Positions 17,219-25,830 of a DNA stretch of 64,000 bases are shown one piece after another. How positions within the stretch are numbered: position 1 is the stretch's first letter; every line of letters starts with the position of its first letter. Origin of the DNA: Sellimonas caecigallum (GTDB lineage Bacteria; Bacillota; Clostridia; Lachnospirales; Lachnospiraceae); assembly GCF_019754295.1 (NCBI RefSeq), contig NZ_VIRV01000015.1, forward strand, positions 1 through 64,000, given 5' to 3'. The position numbers and the translations under genes are program-made. The notes under the pieces are model-generated. The model ran no database searches. It was not told the origin of the DNA and saw only the letters and a program-made list of their open reading frames with translations.

Positions 17219-17767
17219 TTACTTTCTGTTGTACTTTGTGTCATAAGCAAGGATGGAAGCGATGGTCTTGGAATCTTCGATCTCTCCGCCAAAAATCTTT
17301 TCTTTCAGTTCTTCAACCGTGTATGTCTCCACATCCACATATTCGTCTTCGTCCAAATGCTGATGGGACTGCTGCAAATTTCTTGCCGCATATACTTCAA
17401 TCTTCTCATTACAGAATGCCACTGTCGTACGGATCGTGATGAGCCACTCCAAATCATCAGAACGGTATCCGGTTTCCTCTTCCAGTTCCCTTGCGGCACA
17501 ACGGATCCCTGGTTCCCCCACATAATTCAGAGCGCCAGCCGGAATCTCCAGCGTATAACGATCCAGGGCATTCCGGTACTGTCTTACCATGATGATCCTT
17601 CCGTCCTCTGTGACCGGGACGACTGCGGCGGCTCCTTTATGTCCGATAAAGTCCCACTCCGCCTTATTTCCGTTGGCAAATTCCATATGATCAGTGTACA
17701 CATCGAGAATCGCCCCTTTATATTTCAACTCTCTGCCTACTCTTCTGACATTGTTCTGTTCGTCCAT
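17219..17767 (-). CDS. nudF: NUDIX hydrolase, ADP-ribose pyrophosphatase type
   Basis: A 182-residue cytosolic hydrolase expected to split ADP-ribose to AMP and ribose-5-phosphate. The NUDIX box is around residues 78-100, with AARELEEETGY as its catalytic half. The PAG entry and GE turn are separated by one residue more than usual. The ATG at 17767 follows GGAGG by about 6 bases. Downstream of rny and its terminator, upstream of the SpoIIM-like gene. Confidence 0.9.
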   Translation of the reverse strand: MDEQNNVRRVGRELKYKGAILDVYTDHMEFANGNKAEWDFIGHKGAAAVVPVTEDGRIIMVRQYRNALDRYTLEIPAGALNYVGEPGIRCAARELEEETGYRSDDLEWLITIRTTVAFCNEKIEVYAARNLQQSHQHLDEDEYVDVETYTVEELKEKIFGGEIEDSKTIASILAYDTKYNRK

Positions 17768-17833
17768 CTTTGTCCTCCTCATAAATTCTGCATTTCTCCC
17801 TCTTATGGGTAATATCATTTCTGCAAAAAGAAA

Positions 17834-17867
17834 AATCCCTGAATTACTTATCCGTAAATCAGGGATT
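17834..17867 (-). terminator. Terminator after rny
   Basis: AATCCCTGA/TCAGGGATT with an inner TTA/TAA extension, followed by five T residues on the leftward strand. Confidence 0.85.
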
Positions 17868-17890
17868 CTCTTTCTTATCGACTCTAATAT

Positions 17891-19444
17891 CTATTTTGCG
17901 TAATCCGTTACTCTCGATTCACGTATCACGTTTACTTTAATCTGTCCTGGATATTCCAATTCAAACTCGATTTGTTTTGAAATATCCCGGGCCAGCAATA
18001 CCATATCATCGTCTGATACTTGTTCTGGAACTACCATTATCCGAATCTCTCTACCTGCCTGAATGGCAAAAGATTTATCTACGCCCTTAAACTGGTTCGT
18101 AATATCTTCCAACTGTTTCAATCTGTTTGTGTATGTTTCCAAAGTCTCTCTTCGAGCACCCGGGCGTGCTGCCGAGATTGTATCGGCCGCCTGCACGATG
18201 CATGCGATCAGAGTCTGTGGTTCCACATCTCCATGATGTGCTTCAACCGCATTGATGACAACTGCAGATTCTTTATACTTTCTGCAAAGGTCAACACCAA
18301 TCTGAATATGTGATCCTTCCACATCGTGGTCAATGGATTTTCCGATGTCATGCAGAAGTCCTGCTCTCTTTGCAACACGTACATCCAGTCCGATCTCTCC
18401 TGCCATAAGGCCTGAGAGCTGCGCCACTTCAATGGAATGTTTCAGCGCATTCTGTCCATAACTTGTACGGAATTTCATACGTCCAAGAAGACGGATCAGT
18501 TCCGGATGGATACCGTGAACGCCAACTTCCAGTGCTGCCGCCTCTCCTTCTTCCCGAATCATGGAGTCCACGTCTTTCTGCGCTTTTTCCACCATCTCTT
18601 CAATTCTTGCAGGATGGATACGGCCGTCTACAATCAGTCGTTCCAAAGCGATCCTTGCAACTTCCCTTCTGATGGGATCAAATCCGGAAAGCACGACTGC
18701 TTCCGGTGTGTCATCAATGATCAGCTCTACCCCTGTAAGTGTTTCCAGTGTACGGATATTCCGTCCTTCCCGGCCGATGATACGTCCTTTCATCTCGTCA
18801 CTCGGAAGCTGTACGACAGAAATAGTTGTCTCTGCCACATGGTCCGCAGCACACCGCTGAATCGCATTCACGACATACTCTTTTGCTTTTTTGGCGGCTT
18901 CTTCCTTTGCCTGACTTTCCAGCTCTTTGATCATCTTTGCCGTGTCATGTTTCACATCATCTTCCACAGTTTTCAACAGATATTCTTTTGCCTGTTCGGA
19001 GGTTAACCCTGAGATTCTTTCCAGTTCCTGTACTCTTTGTTTGTTCAGTTCTTCCGCTTTTGCTTCGCGTTGTCTGATCTGCTCTTCCTTTGCTGCAAAG
19101 TTTGCTTCGCGATGTTCCATTGCCTGAGAACGCTTTTCAAGCGACTCTTCTTTAGAAAGGACTCGTTTCTCGTAACGCTGTAATTCTGCTCTTCTTTCTT
19201 TTGTTTCTTTCTCGAGCTCATTTTTCGTCTTGATGGACTCTTCCTTTACTTCCAAGAGTGCTTCTTTTTTTGTTGCTTCGGCCGTTTTTAATGCATCATC
19301 TATAATCTCTCTTGCTTTGCTCTCCGCATTCCCGATCTTGGATTCTGCATTCTTTTTCAGATTGGAAACTGTCGCAAAGTAAGTAACTGCCGCTGTGGCG
19401 ATCAGCGTTATAACTACTGCAGCGATAATATAAACAACCTGCAC
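17891..19444 (-). CDS. rny: Ribonuclease Y
   Basis: A 517-residue membrane-anchored endoribonuclease that starts mRNA decay. In order: an N-terminal helix (residues 3-22), a long charged coiled coil to about 200, a KH domain ([15 protein letters not shown]) and an HD domain ([17 protein letters not shown]). Length is normal. The start is GTG at 19444, preceded by AAGGAGGTG. It has its own strong promoter and a terminator, so it is probably monocistronic. Confidence 0.97.
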   Translation of the reverse strand: MQVVYIIAAVVITLIATAAVTYFATVSNLKKNAESKIGNAESKAREIIDDALKTAEATKKEALLEVKEESIKTKNELEKETKERRAELQRYEKRVLSKEESLEKRSQAMEHREANFAAKEEQIRQREAKAEELNKQRVQELERISGLTSEQAKEYLLKTVEDDVKHDTAKMIKELESQAKEEAAKKAKEYVVNAIQRCAADHVAETTISVVQLPSDEMKGRIIGREGRNIRTLETLTGVELIIDDTPEAVVLSGFDPIRREVARIALERLIVDGRIHPARIEEMVEKAQKDVDSMIREEGEAAALEVGVHGIHPELIRLLGRMKFRTSYGQNALKHSIEVAQLSGLMAGEIGLDVRVAKRAGLLHDIGKSIDHDVEGSHIQIGVDLCRKYKESAVVINAVEAHHGDVEPQTLIACIVQAADTISAARPGARRETLETYTNRLKQLEDITNQFKGVDKSFAIQAGREIRIMVVPEQVSDDDMVLLARDISKQIEFELEYPGQIKVNVIRESRVTDYAK

Positions 19445-19491
19445 AGGAGCACCTCCTTATTTAATTTTCATTGTACAATTACAACACTTAA

Positions 19492-19520
19492 ATTTTATAC
19501 TGTTTTCACAAAAATGTCAA
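19492..19520 (-). promoter_or_regulatory. Promoter of rny
   Basis: -35 TTGACA (19515-19520), 17-base spacer, -10 TAAAAT (19492-19497). Confidence 0.65.
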
Positions 19521-19572
19521 GCACAGCCTTCATGCATTTGTCACAGTTCACACGCCGTCTCTTCCTGTCCTT

Positions 19573-20187
19573 CTAATCTTCCCAGTCCGGAAGTTCCATT
19601 GCCTTTCGGATCTCTCCGTAACGGAAGCCTTTTCTGGCCAGCCAGGCGCAAATCTTCTGCTTCTCTTTCTGATCCATCTGTTCTGCATCGTAATGTCTTT
19701 TTTTCAGAAGTTTTAAAATAGCCGTACAGGAATCATCCGCCCCATAACAGTCTTCCAGAACCCGCTCCACGATCTCCCTGTCCACTTTTTTCCTGCTAAG
19801 TTCCGCGCAGATCTCCCGCCTGCTTTTCGTCTCTTTTCTGCTTTGGACATAATTTTCCACATACCGCTCATCATTGAGGTAGCCAAAAGAATCCGCATAT
19901 GCAAGAGCCAGCTCTGCGATCTCCTCTGTAAAATCCGAGCGCATGAGACGATCTTTCAGCTCTGCTCTTGTACGATCCATATCTCCAAGCAGTTTCAAGG
20001 CTTTTACCCTGGCCCTTTTCAGGACAGTTTCTTCTTTGATCTTTGCTGCCATCTCATCGCTGATCTCGCCGCCATCTTTGATCCCATAACGAGCAAGTTC
20101 GCTTTTGTATAATACAAAAGCGAACTCTCCGTCAAGATATATCCGGAATTTTGTCTTTGTTACCGGTTCTATCCTGATCTGCTGCAT
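19573..20187 (-). CDS. recX: RecX regulator of RecA
   Basis: A 204-residue helical protein of the RecX family, which binds RecA filaments and limits their activity. The repeated three-helix units are seen around DRTRAELKDRLMRSDF, KETKSRREICAELSRK and KICAWLARKGFRYGEI. The start ATG overlaps the recA stop by one base (TAATG), indicating translational coupling. Confidence 0.92.
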   Translation of the reverse strand: MQQIRIEPVTKTKFRIYLDGEFAFVLYKSELARYGIKDGGEISDEMAAKIKEETVLKRARVKALKLLGDMDRTRAELKDRLMRSDFTEEIAELALAYADSFGYLNDERYVENYVQSRKETKSRREICAELSRKKVDREIVERVLEDCYGADDSCTAILKLLKKRHYDAEQMDQKEKQKICAWLARKGFRYGEIRKAMELPDWED

Positions 20188-21263
20188 TATTCATCCACTT
20201 CCTTCGTTTCATCTGTAGAAGAAACAGTCTCTGTCTTTTCCTTCTCTTTGTCATCTCCATCCGGAATCAGCCCATAATGAACTCTGACTTTTGCTTCAAT
20301 CTCATCCATGATATCCGGATGCTCTGCCAGATAGGTCTTGGCATTTTCCCTTCCCTGGCCAATCTTGCTTCCGCCGTAGGCATACCAGGCGCCGCTCTTA
20401 TTGACGATATCAATATTGGCTGCAAGATCAAGGATATCTCCTTCTCTTGAAATCCCTTTTCCAAACATAATATCAAATTCCGCTTCTTTAAACGGAGGCG
20501 CAATCTTATTTTTGACAACCTTCACACGGACATGGTTTCCGACCATCTCGCCGCCCTGCTTCAATGTCTCTGTCCTTCTGACATCCAGACGGATGGATGA
20601 GTAGAACTTCAAAGCTCTTCCTCCTGTAGTTGTCTCCGGATTTCCGAACATCACACCCACTTTTTCACGAAGCTGATTGATAAAGATCACGACGCAATTG
20701 GATTTGCTGATAACCGGAGTCAGTTTTCTGAGAGCCTGGGACATCAGTCTCGCCTGAAGACCTACATGGCTGTCCCCCATATCCCCTTCAATCTCCTGCT
20801 TCGGCACGAGAGCAGCCACCGAGTCAATGACAACAATATCCATCGCACCGGATCGCACCATTGTCTCTGTAATCTCCAGCGCCTGATCTCCGCTGTCTGG
20901 CTGTGAAATATAGAGCTCGTCGATATCCACGCCGATATTCTTTGCGTATACCGGATCCAATGCGTGCTCTGCATCGATAAATCCGGCAATACCTCCCCGT
21001 TTCTGCACTTCCGCAATCATGTGGAGGGCTACCGTCGTCTTACCACTGGATTCCGGTCCGTAAATCTCCACGATACGTCCCCGCGGAACACCGCCAAGCC
21101 CAAGAGCCAGATCAAGGCTGAGTGAGCCTGTCGGCACTGTCTCTACCGCCACCTGCGCTTTCGGATCTCCCAGTTTCATGACAGTTCCTTTTCCGAAATC
21201 TTTCTCCAGTTTTGAAATCGCAGCCTCAAGGGCTTTCTTTTTATCTTCATTCTGATTTGCCAT
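20187..21263 (-). CDS. recA: Recombinase RecA
   Basis: A 358-residue ATP-dependent strand-exchange protein and SOS coprotease. It shows Walker [24 protein letters not shown], the loop region [20 protein letters not shown] (L1 and Walker B), GGRALKF, and an acidic C-terminal tail. A LexA box lies just upstream of the ribosome site. Followed by recX in a one-base overlap. Confidence 0.99.
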   Translation of the reverse strand: MANQNEDKKKALEAAISKLEKDFGKGTVMKLGDPKAQVAVETVPTGSLSLDLALGLGGVPRGRIVEIYGPESSGKTTVALHMIAEVQKRGGIAGFIDAEHALDPVYAKNIGVDIDELYISQPDSGDQALEITETMVRSGAMDIVVIDSVAALVPKQEIEGDMGDSHVGLQARLMSQALRKLTPVISKSNCVVIFINQLREKVGVMFGNPETTTGGRALKFYSSIRLDVRRTETLKQGGEMVGNHVRVKVVKNKIAPPFKEAEFDIMFGKGISREGDILDLAANIDIVNKSGAWYAYGGSKIGQGRENAKTYLAEHPDIMDEIEAKVRVHYGLIPDGDDKEKEKTETVSSTDETKEVDE

Positions 21264-21280
21264 AATGATTCTCCTTTATT

Positions 21281-21294
21281 CGAACGCATGTTCG
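21281..21294. promoter_or_regulatory. LexA/DinR SOS box of recA
   Basis: CGAACGCATGTTCG matches the Gram-positive SOS consensus CGAAC-N4-GTTCG exactly. It lies between the -10 box and the recA ribosome site, so LexA would block early transcription. Confidence 0.92.
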
Positions 21295-21308
21295 TATCTG
21301 CTTTTATT

Positions 21309-21337
21309 ATAGTATAATATTCTGTTCCATATGTCAA
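21309..21337 (-). promoter_or_regulatory. Promoter of recA
   Basis: -35 TTGACA (21332-21337), 17-base spacer, -10 TACTAT (21309-21314), with the SOS box immediately downstream. Confidence 0.65.
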
Positions 21338-21385
21338 TATAATTTTTGAAATTCGGCAGAAATGCCCTGAAATGAATAATATAGA

Positions 21386-21437
21386 CTGCCGCAGAAAAAT
21401 ACTGCGGCAGAGGAGCTGCAGGAGCGGACACTCCTGC
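21386..21437. terminator. Two tandem hairpins after mgsA
   Basis: CTGCCGCAG/CTGCGGCAG (21386-21394 and 21402-21410) and GCAGGAG/CTCCTGC (21418-21424 and 21431-21437) are exact stems. Neither has a good leftward T run, so they may be weak terminators or 3'-end stabilisers. The second touches the mgsA stop codon. Confidence 0.45.
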
Positions 21438-21910
21438 TATTTCATCTTTTCCACTCTTTCTTCTACTGCTGCTGTGAAATTCAGCACTTTTCTGGAGTAG
21501 GTTTCTTCCATATATCGGGATGTAAGCATGAAATCTGCTGTCGCCAGATTGTTGGCAACCGGTATATCATATACAACCGCGATTCTAAGCAGTGCTTTTA
21601 CATCCGGATCATGAGGCTGAGCTTCCAGCGGATCCCACAAAAATACCATAAAGTCGATGCCGCCTTCCACGATCTTCGCCCCGATCTGCTGGTCTCCACC
21701 GAGAGGCCCGCTGTTGTATGCGCGCACCGGAAGACCCGTCCGTTCGGCAATCAGTCTGGCAGTCGTCCCTGTACCGCAGAGAAAATGATTTTTTAAAATT
21801 TCTTTATGCTTGTCGCACCAGTCTACCATGGCAGCTTTCTTTCCATCATGGGCAACAAGCGCGATGTGTTTTTGTTTTCCTATTTCAAAATCTACAAATT
21901 TCTGTTCCAT
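21437..21910 (-). CDS. mgsA: Methylglyoxal synthase
   Basis: A 157-residue cytosolic enzyme that converts dihydroxyacetone phosphate to methylglyoxal and phosphate, a bypass when phosphate limits glycolysis. It shows IALVAHDGKK, the phosphate-binding CGTGTTARL, NSGPLGGDQQIGAKI with the catalytic aspartate, and FLWDPLEAQPHDPDVKALLR. The ATG at 21910 follows GAGGAGG; the glycerate kinase stop lies 15 bases upstream, so the two are probably co-transcribed. Confidence 0.97.
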   Translation of the reverse strand: MEQKFVDFEIGKQKHIALVAHDGKKAAMVDWCDKHKEILKNHFLCGTGTTARLIAERTGLPVRAYNSGPLGGDQQIGAKIVEGGIDFMVFLWDPLEAQPHDPDVKALLRIAVVYDIPVANNLATADFMLTSRYMEETYSRKVLNFTAAVEERVEKMK

Positions 21911-21924
21911 AATTTCCTCCTCAA

Positions 21925-23055
21925 TCAAAGCAGCCTAAATACCTGTTCTGCCGTGTCTGCCAGGTTTTCATAGGCTTTTTGGGGATTCATCGCTTCCTCC
22001 CTCGTCGTGATCCCCCGCACGATCGGAAAGTATGCGTCGATCCCGCACGCATTACACTTTTTGCTTTCTTTTGTGACTGAGCCTGCAAAAGCGATGACTT
22101 TCGCATTGACCTCCTTGGCAAGCCTGGCAATCCTCACAGGAGCTTTCCCCATGACAGACTGAGCGTCCAGGCATCCCTCGCCGGTCACGACGTAGTCACA
22201 ACCCTTCATCGCTTCTCCAATCTTCGTCTCCCGCATGATCAGTTCGGCCCCGCTCTCTCCTTTTGCATGCAGATAGCCGAAAAAAGCGTACCCGATACCG
22301 CCTCCGCACCCGGAACCAGGCTCGCAGTCACAGCAAGTACCCAAAAATGCATTTGAAACATCCGCGAAATGCCGCATCCCTGCATCCAACTGCTGCTTTA
22401 TCTGCTCTGTTTCAGCTCCTTTTTGCGGTCCATAGATGTAGGTAGCCCCTTTTGGTCCGCAAAGAATATTTTCCACATCGCAGGCAATCCGGAAAGTACA
22501 CTCCGCAAGTTCCGGTATAACGTGGCTTACATCTATTCTCTCTACTTTCCCGAGCGCTTGTCCTCCTCTCCCTACAGGAATGCCAGAACCGTCTGTGAAA
22601 CGATACCCCAAAGCTTCCAGCATGCCAAGCCCGCCGTCGTTTGTGACGCTTCCTCCCAGCCCGATGATAAAATCTCTTCCTCCACGATTTACTGCATCTT
22701 TTATCATTTCTCCAACTCCGTAAGTCGTTGCGGTCATCGGATTTTTCTCCTCTTCCCTTATCAGATGGAATCCGACAGCAGAAGCCATGTCTATAAATAC
22801 CATATGTGTATCCGGATCATATCCGTAGGAGGCATTTACCAAAGTCCCAAAAGGGCCGGTTACCTTTCGGTTAATCCGTTTTCCATCCCGCGATTTGATC
22901 AGAACTTCTGCTGTCCCCTCTCCTCCGTCTGCAAGAAGCCGTACGTCAATCCTTGCATCCGGCCTGGCTCTCAGGATTCCTTCCCGTACAGCCTCCCCTG
23001 CTTTCCGGGATGACAGACTGCCTTTTAAGGAATCCATAGCGACAAGTACCTTCAT
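21925..23055 (-). CDS. glxK: Glycerate kinase, GarK/GlxK family
   Basis: A 376-residue two-domain cytosolic kinase that phosphorylates glycerate to 2- or 3-phosphoglycerate. Signature stretches are MDSLKGSLSSRKAGEAV at the start, LLADGGEGTAEVL, GLGGSVTNDGGLGML and VTGEGCLDAQSVMGKAP. Length is typical. Its product feeds the gpmI step of lower glycolysis. Followed by mgsA. Confidence 0.95.
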   Translation of the reverse strand: MKVLVAMDSLKGSLSSRKAGEAVREGILRARPDARIDVRLLADGGEGTAEVLIKSRDGKRINRKVTGPFGTLVNASYGYDPDTHMVFIDMASAVGFHLIREEEKNPMTATTYGVGEMIKDAVNRGGRDFIIGLGGSVTNDGGLGMLEALGYRFTDGSGIPVGRGGQALGKVERIDVSHVIPELAECTFRIACDVENILCGPKGATYIYGPQKGAETEQIKQQLDAGMRHFADVSNAFLGTCCDCEPGSGCGGGIGYAFFGYLHAKGESGAELIMRETKIGEAMKGCDYVVTGEGCLDAQSVMGKAPVRIARLAKEVNAKVIAFAGSVTKESKKCNACGIDAYFPIVRGITTREEAMNPQKAYENLADTAEQVFRLL

Positions 23056-23121
23056 GTTTCGTCCTCTCCGAATTTGCTAATGAATTTCCACCCTTATTAT
23101 ATCTTATTACTGGAAAAACGC

Positions 23122-23787
23122 CTAGTGTTTCTTTACCACTTCCCCTTGTTTTTTATAAATGCTTCCTGCCTCCACATAGCCGCGTACCATAGACAGAGGA
23201 TAGATATTTGTCTCCTTCCCGATCACGCAGCCCGGGTTGAGGACACTTCCGCATCCCACCTCCACATTGTCTCCGATCATGGCGCCAAATTTCTTAAGTC
23301 CTGTCTCTATCTTTCCTTCCGGCGTGGATATGGTGGCCAGCGTCTTATCAGATTTTACATTGGATGTGATGGATCCTGCTCCCATATGCGCCTTATATCC
23401 CAGGATGGAATCTCCGACATAGTTGTAATGCGGTACCTGCACTTTATTGAAAAGGATGACATTTTTAAGCTCCGTGGAATTTCCGACAACTGCTCCTTCT
23501 CCCACAATGGCGTTGCCGCGGATAAAAGCACAGTGCCGGATTTCTGCATCTTTTCCGATGATGGCAGGCCCGTTTATGTATGCGGAAGGCGCAACTTTTG
23601 CTGATTTTGCGATCCACACGTTTTCTCCTCGTTTTTCATACTCTTCCTCCGGAAGTGTACTGCCAAGTTTTACAATAAACTCACTGATCTTTGGCAGGAC
23701 TTCCCATGGATATTCCGCTCCTTCCAGAAGTTCCCTGGCGATTGTCTCATCCAGATTGTAGAGTTCTTTTACTGTCAGTTCTTTCAT
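23122..23787 (-). CDS. Left-handed beta-helix protein, sugar-nucleotide acyl/nucleotidyltransferase-like
   Basis: A 221-residue protein. The N-terminal 60 residues are alpha-helical; from about residue 65 hexapeptide repeats follow (AKVAPSAYI, AIVGEGAVV, VEVGCGSVL), the left-handed helix of acyltransferases such as the C-terminal half of GlmU. There is no N-terminal nucleotidyltransferase domain, and the substrate is unknown. AGGAGG lies nine bases ahead of the ATG at 23787. It starts four bases after topB ends. Confidence 0.8.
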   Translation of the reverse strand: MKELTVKELYNLDETIARELLEGAEYPWEVLPKISEFIVKLGSTLPEEEYEKRGENVWIAKSAKVAPSAYINGPAIIGKDAEIRHCAFIRGNAIVGEGAVVGNSTELKNVILFNKVQVPHYNYVGDSILGYKAHMGAGSITSNVKSDKTLATISTPEGKIETGLKKFGAMIGDNVEVGCGSVLNPGCVIGKETNIYPLSMVRGYVEAGSIYKKQGEVVKKH

Positions 23788-23791
23788 CCTG

Positions 23792-25813
23792 TTATTCCTC
23801 CTGTTTCTGCTGTTTTCCTTTATTTCGGTAATAAATAGCCGCTTTCTCATAGCAGCTTCTGAGCTGGTACTGGTTGTTTAAACCAAGAACACCATTTGTC
23901 CTTGATATAATAAAATGCGTCAGCTTCTGCATATATTCCTCTGAAGTAATCTCTCCATCCGCCACATAAGTAAGTCCCTTTTCCCAGCTTGCCGTAAGTT
24001 CCGGGTTTAAGAGAGAACGGATCGAGTGATCCACCGCTTCATATATCATCTCCCCGAACAAAGTGGGGGTAATTACCTGCGTCTTTTTATTTAAGGCAAG
24101 GTACTTGATATGGATCAGTTTTTTCAGAATCTCTGCCCTTGTGGCGCTTGTCCCGATCCCACTTCCTTTGATCTGGGCCCGAAGTTCCTCGTCTTCGATA
24201 AGTTGTCCGGCATTTTCCATGGCAAGGATCATAGAACCGGAATTATACCTCTTAGGTGGGGATGTCTCCCCTTCCTTGATCTCAAATCCGCGAACCGGAA
24301 GCTTCGTCCCTTTCCTTACTTTTTTCAGAAATTCGAAAAGCTTCTGATCCGGAGAAGTCTCTTCGTCCTGGATTTTTTCCTCTTTTTCTTCTTTCCGGCT
24401 GCCCGGCACTCCAGTTACCTGAAAATAACCTTCCTCTATAAGAACTTTGAAATTTGCAAAAAACTGTTCTTCTTTGATCCTAACAACCAGGCTGACTTTC
24501 TGGTAGACAGCAGGCGGGTAAAAGATGCTGATAAATCTCCTCACGATGACATCGTAGACACTTTTTGCCACACTTGATACCGAGTTCAATGCCGCAAGCC
24601 CCTGTCCGGTAGGGATGATGGCATAGTGATCCGTGATCTGTTTGTCGTTTACGTATCTCGTCTTTTCCAAACCTTTGTGCGTCTTTTCCTTTGCAATGTA
24701 GGAGAGCAGATGGGCTGTCGGTTCGTATTTAGACAGACCGTTCAGGTTTTTATGTATCTCTTTTGCAACAGCTGTCGACAGTACTCTGGCATCTGTCCTG
24801 GGATATGTGACGAGTTTTTTTTCATACAGTTCCTGTACGATGCGAAGCGTCTCATCCGGACTGATCTTAAATCTTTTGGAACACTCATTTTGAAGCTCCG
24901 CAAGGTTAAACAAAAGCGGTGGATTTTTCTTTTCTTTTTTCTTTTCAGCCGAAAGCACCTCGCATACCGTTTCATCTTTCAGAAAATCAATCAATTCCTG
25001 GGCCGTCTTTTGGTCTTTGAAGCCGTTTTCTTTGTAAAGCTTCGGGGACATGTAATATCGTGACTGCGGCACCGCCTTCCATTCCGCGTCAAACTGCTCC
25101 TCTTCTGCCTGGATCTTTGCAAGGACACGATAGAATGGGGTTTTCACAAACTCTCTGATTTCTCTCTCTCTTCTCACGACCATTCCAAGCACACAGGTCA
25201 TGACACGCCCTACAGACAGTACAGCGTACTTTTTATTCAGGAATCCCGCAATACTATTTCCGTATTTCAATGTCAGAAGTCTGGAGAAATTGATTCCCAT
25301 CAGATAGTCCTCTTTAGCCCGCAGATAGGCGGAAGCAGAAAGATTGTCGTAGGCTGACAGATCTTTTGCCTCCCGGATCCCTCTTAAAATCTCCTCTTCC
25401 GTCTGAGAATCGATCCAGACCCTCTTTCTTTTCTTCCCTTTGACACCTGCCATCTGTTCCACAAGCCGGTAGATATATTCCCCTTCCCTTCCGGAGTCGG
25501 TACAGACGTAGATTGTCTCCACATCTTCCCGGTTCAGAAGGGTTTTTACCGTTTGAAACTGTTTCTTCACATTCGGTATGACTTCGTACTTGTATTCTTC
25601 TGGGATGAACGGAAGTGTGTTCAGGCTCCAGCGCTTATATTTCTCATCATACGCCTCCGGATAACTCATCGTCACAAGATGCCCCACACACCACGTCACA
25701 ACACTTTCATCAGATTCCAGCCAGCCATCCTTCCGTTTCATATTCTGTTTCAACGCCTTTGCAAACTCCTGTGCAACACTCGGCTTTTCCGCAATGTACA
25801 GCGATTTCCCCAT
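23792..25813 (-). CDS. topB: DNA topoisomerase III (type IA)
   Basis: A 673-residue type IA topoisomerase that relaxes and decatenates DNA. It has the N-terminal Toprim region (LYIAEKPSVAQEFA; CTDSGREGEYIYRL) and the catalytic tyrosine in LVTYPRTDARVLS. The RAEILKKL region is typical of the core. There are no C-terminal zinc fingers, as usual for TopB-like proteins of Firmicutes. It follows ppk1 by 17 bases. Confidence 0.95.
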   Translation of the reverse strand: MGKSLYIAEKPSVAQEFAKALKQNMKRKDGWLESDESVVTWCVGHLVTMSYPEAYDEKYKRWSLNTLPFIPEEYKYEVIPNVKKQFQTVKTLLNREDVETIYVCTDSGREGEYIYRLVEQMAGVKGKKRKRVWIDSQTEEEILRGIREAKDLSAYDNLSASAYLRAKEDYLMGINFSRLLTLKYGNSIAGFLNKKYAVLSVGRVMTCVLGMVVRREREIREFVKTPFYRVLAKIQAEEEQFDAEWKAVPQSRYYMSPKLYKENGFKDQKTAQELIDFLKDETVCEVLSAEKKKEKKNPPLLFNLAELQNECSKRFKISPDETLRIVQELYEKKLVTYPRTDARVLSTAVAKEIHKNLNGLSKYEPTAHLLSYIAKEKTHKGLEKTRYVNDKQITDHYAIIPTGQGLAALNSVSSVAKSVYDVIVRRFISIFYPPAVYQKVSLVVRIKEEQFFANFKVLIEEGYFQVTGVPGSRKEEKEEKIQDEETSPDQKLFEFLKKVRKGTKLPVRGFEIKEGETSPPKRYNSGSMILAMENAGQLIEDEELRAQIKGSGIGTSATRAEILKKLIHIKYLALNKKTQVITPTLFGEMIYEAVDHSIRSLLNPELTASWEKGLTYVADGEITSEEYMQKLTHFIISRTNGVLGLNNQYQLRSCYEKAAIYYRNKGKQQKQEE

Positions 25814-25830
25814 ATCCGCCAGTTCTCTCC

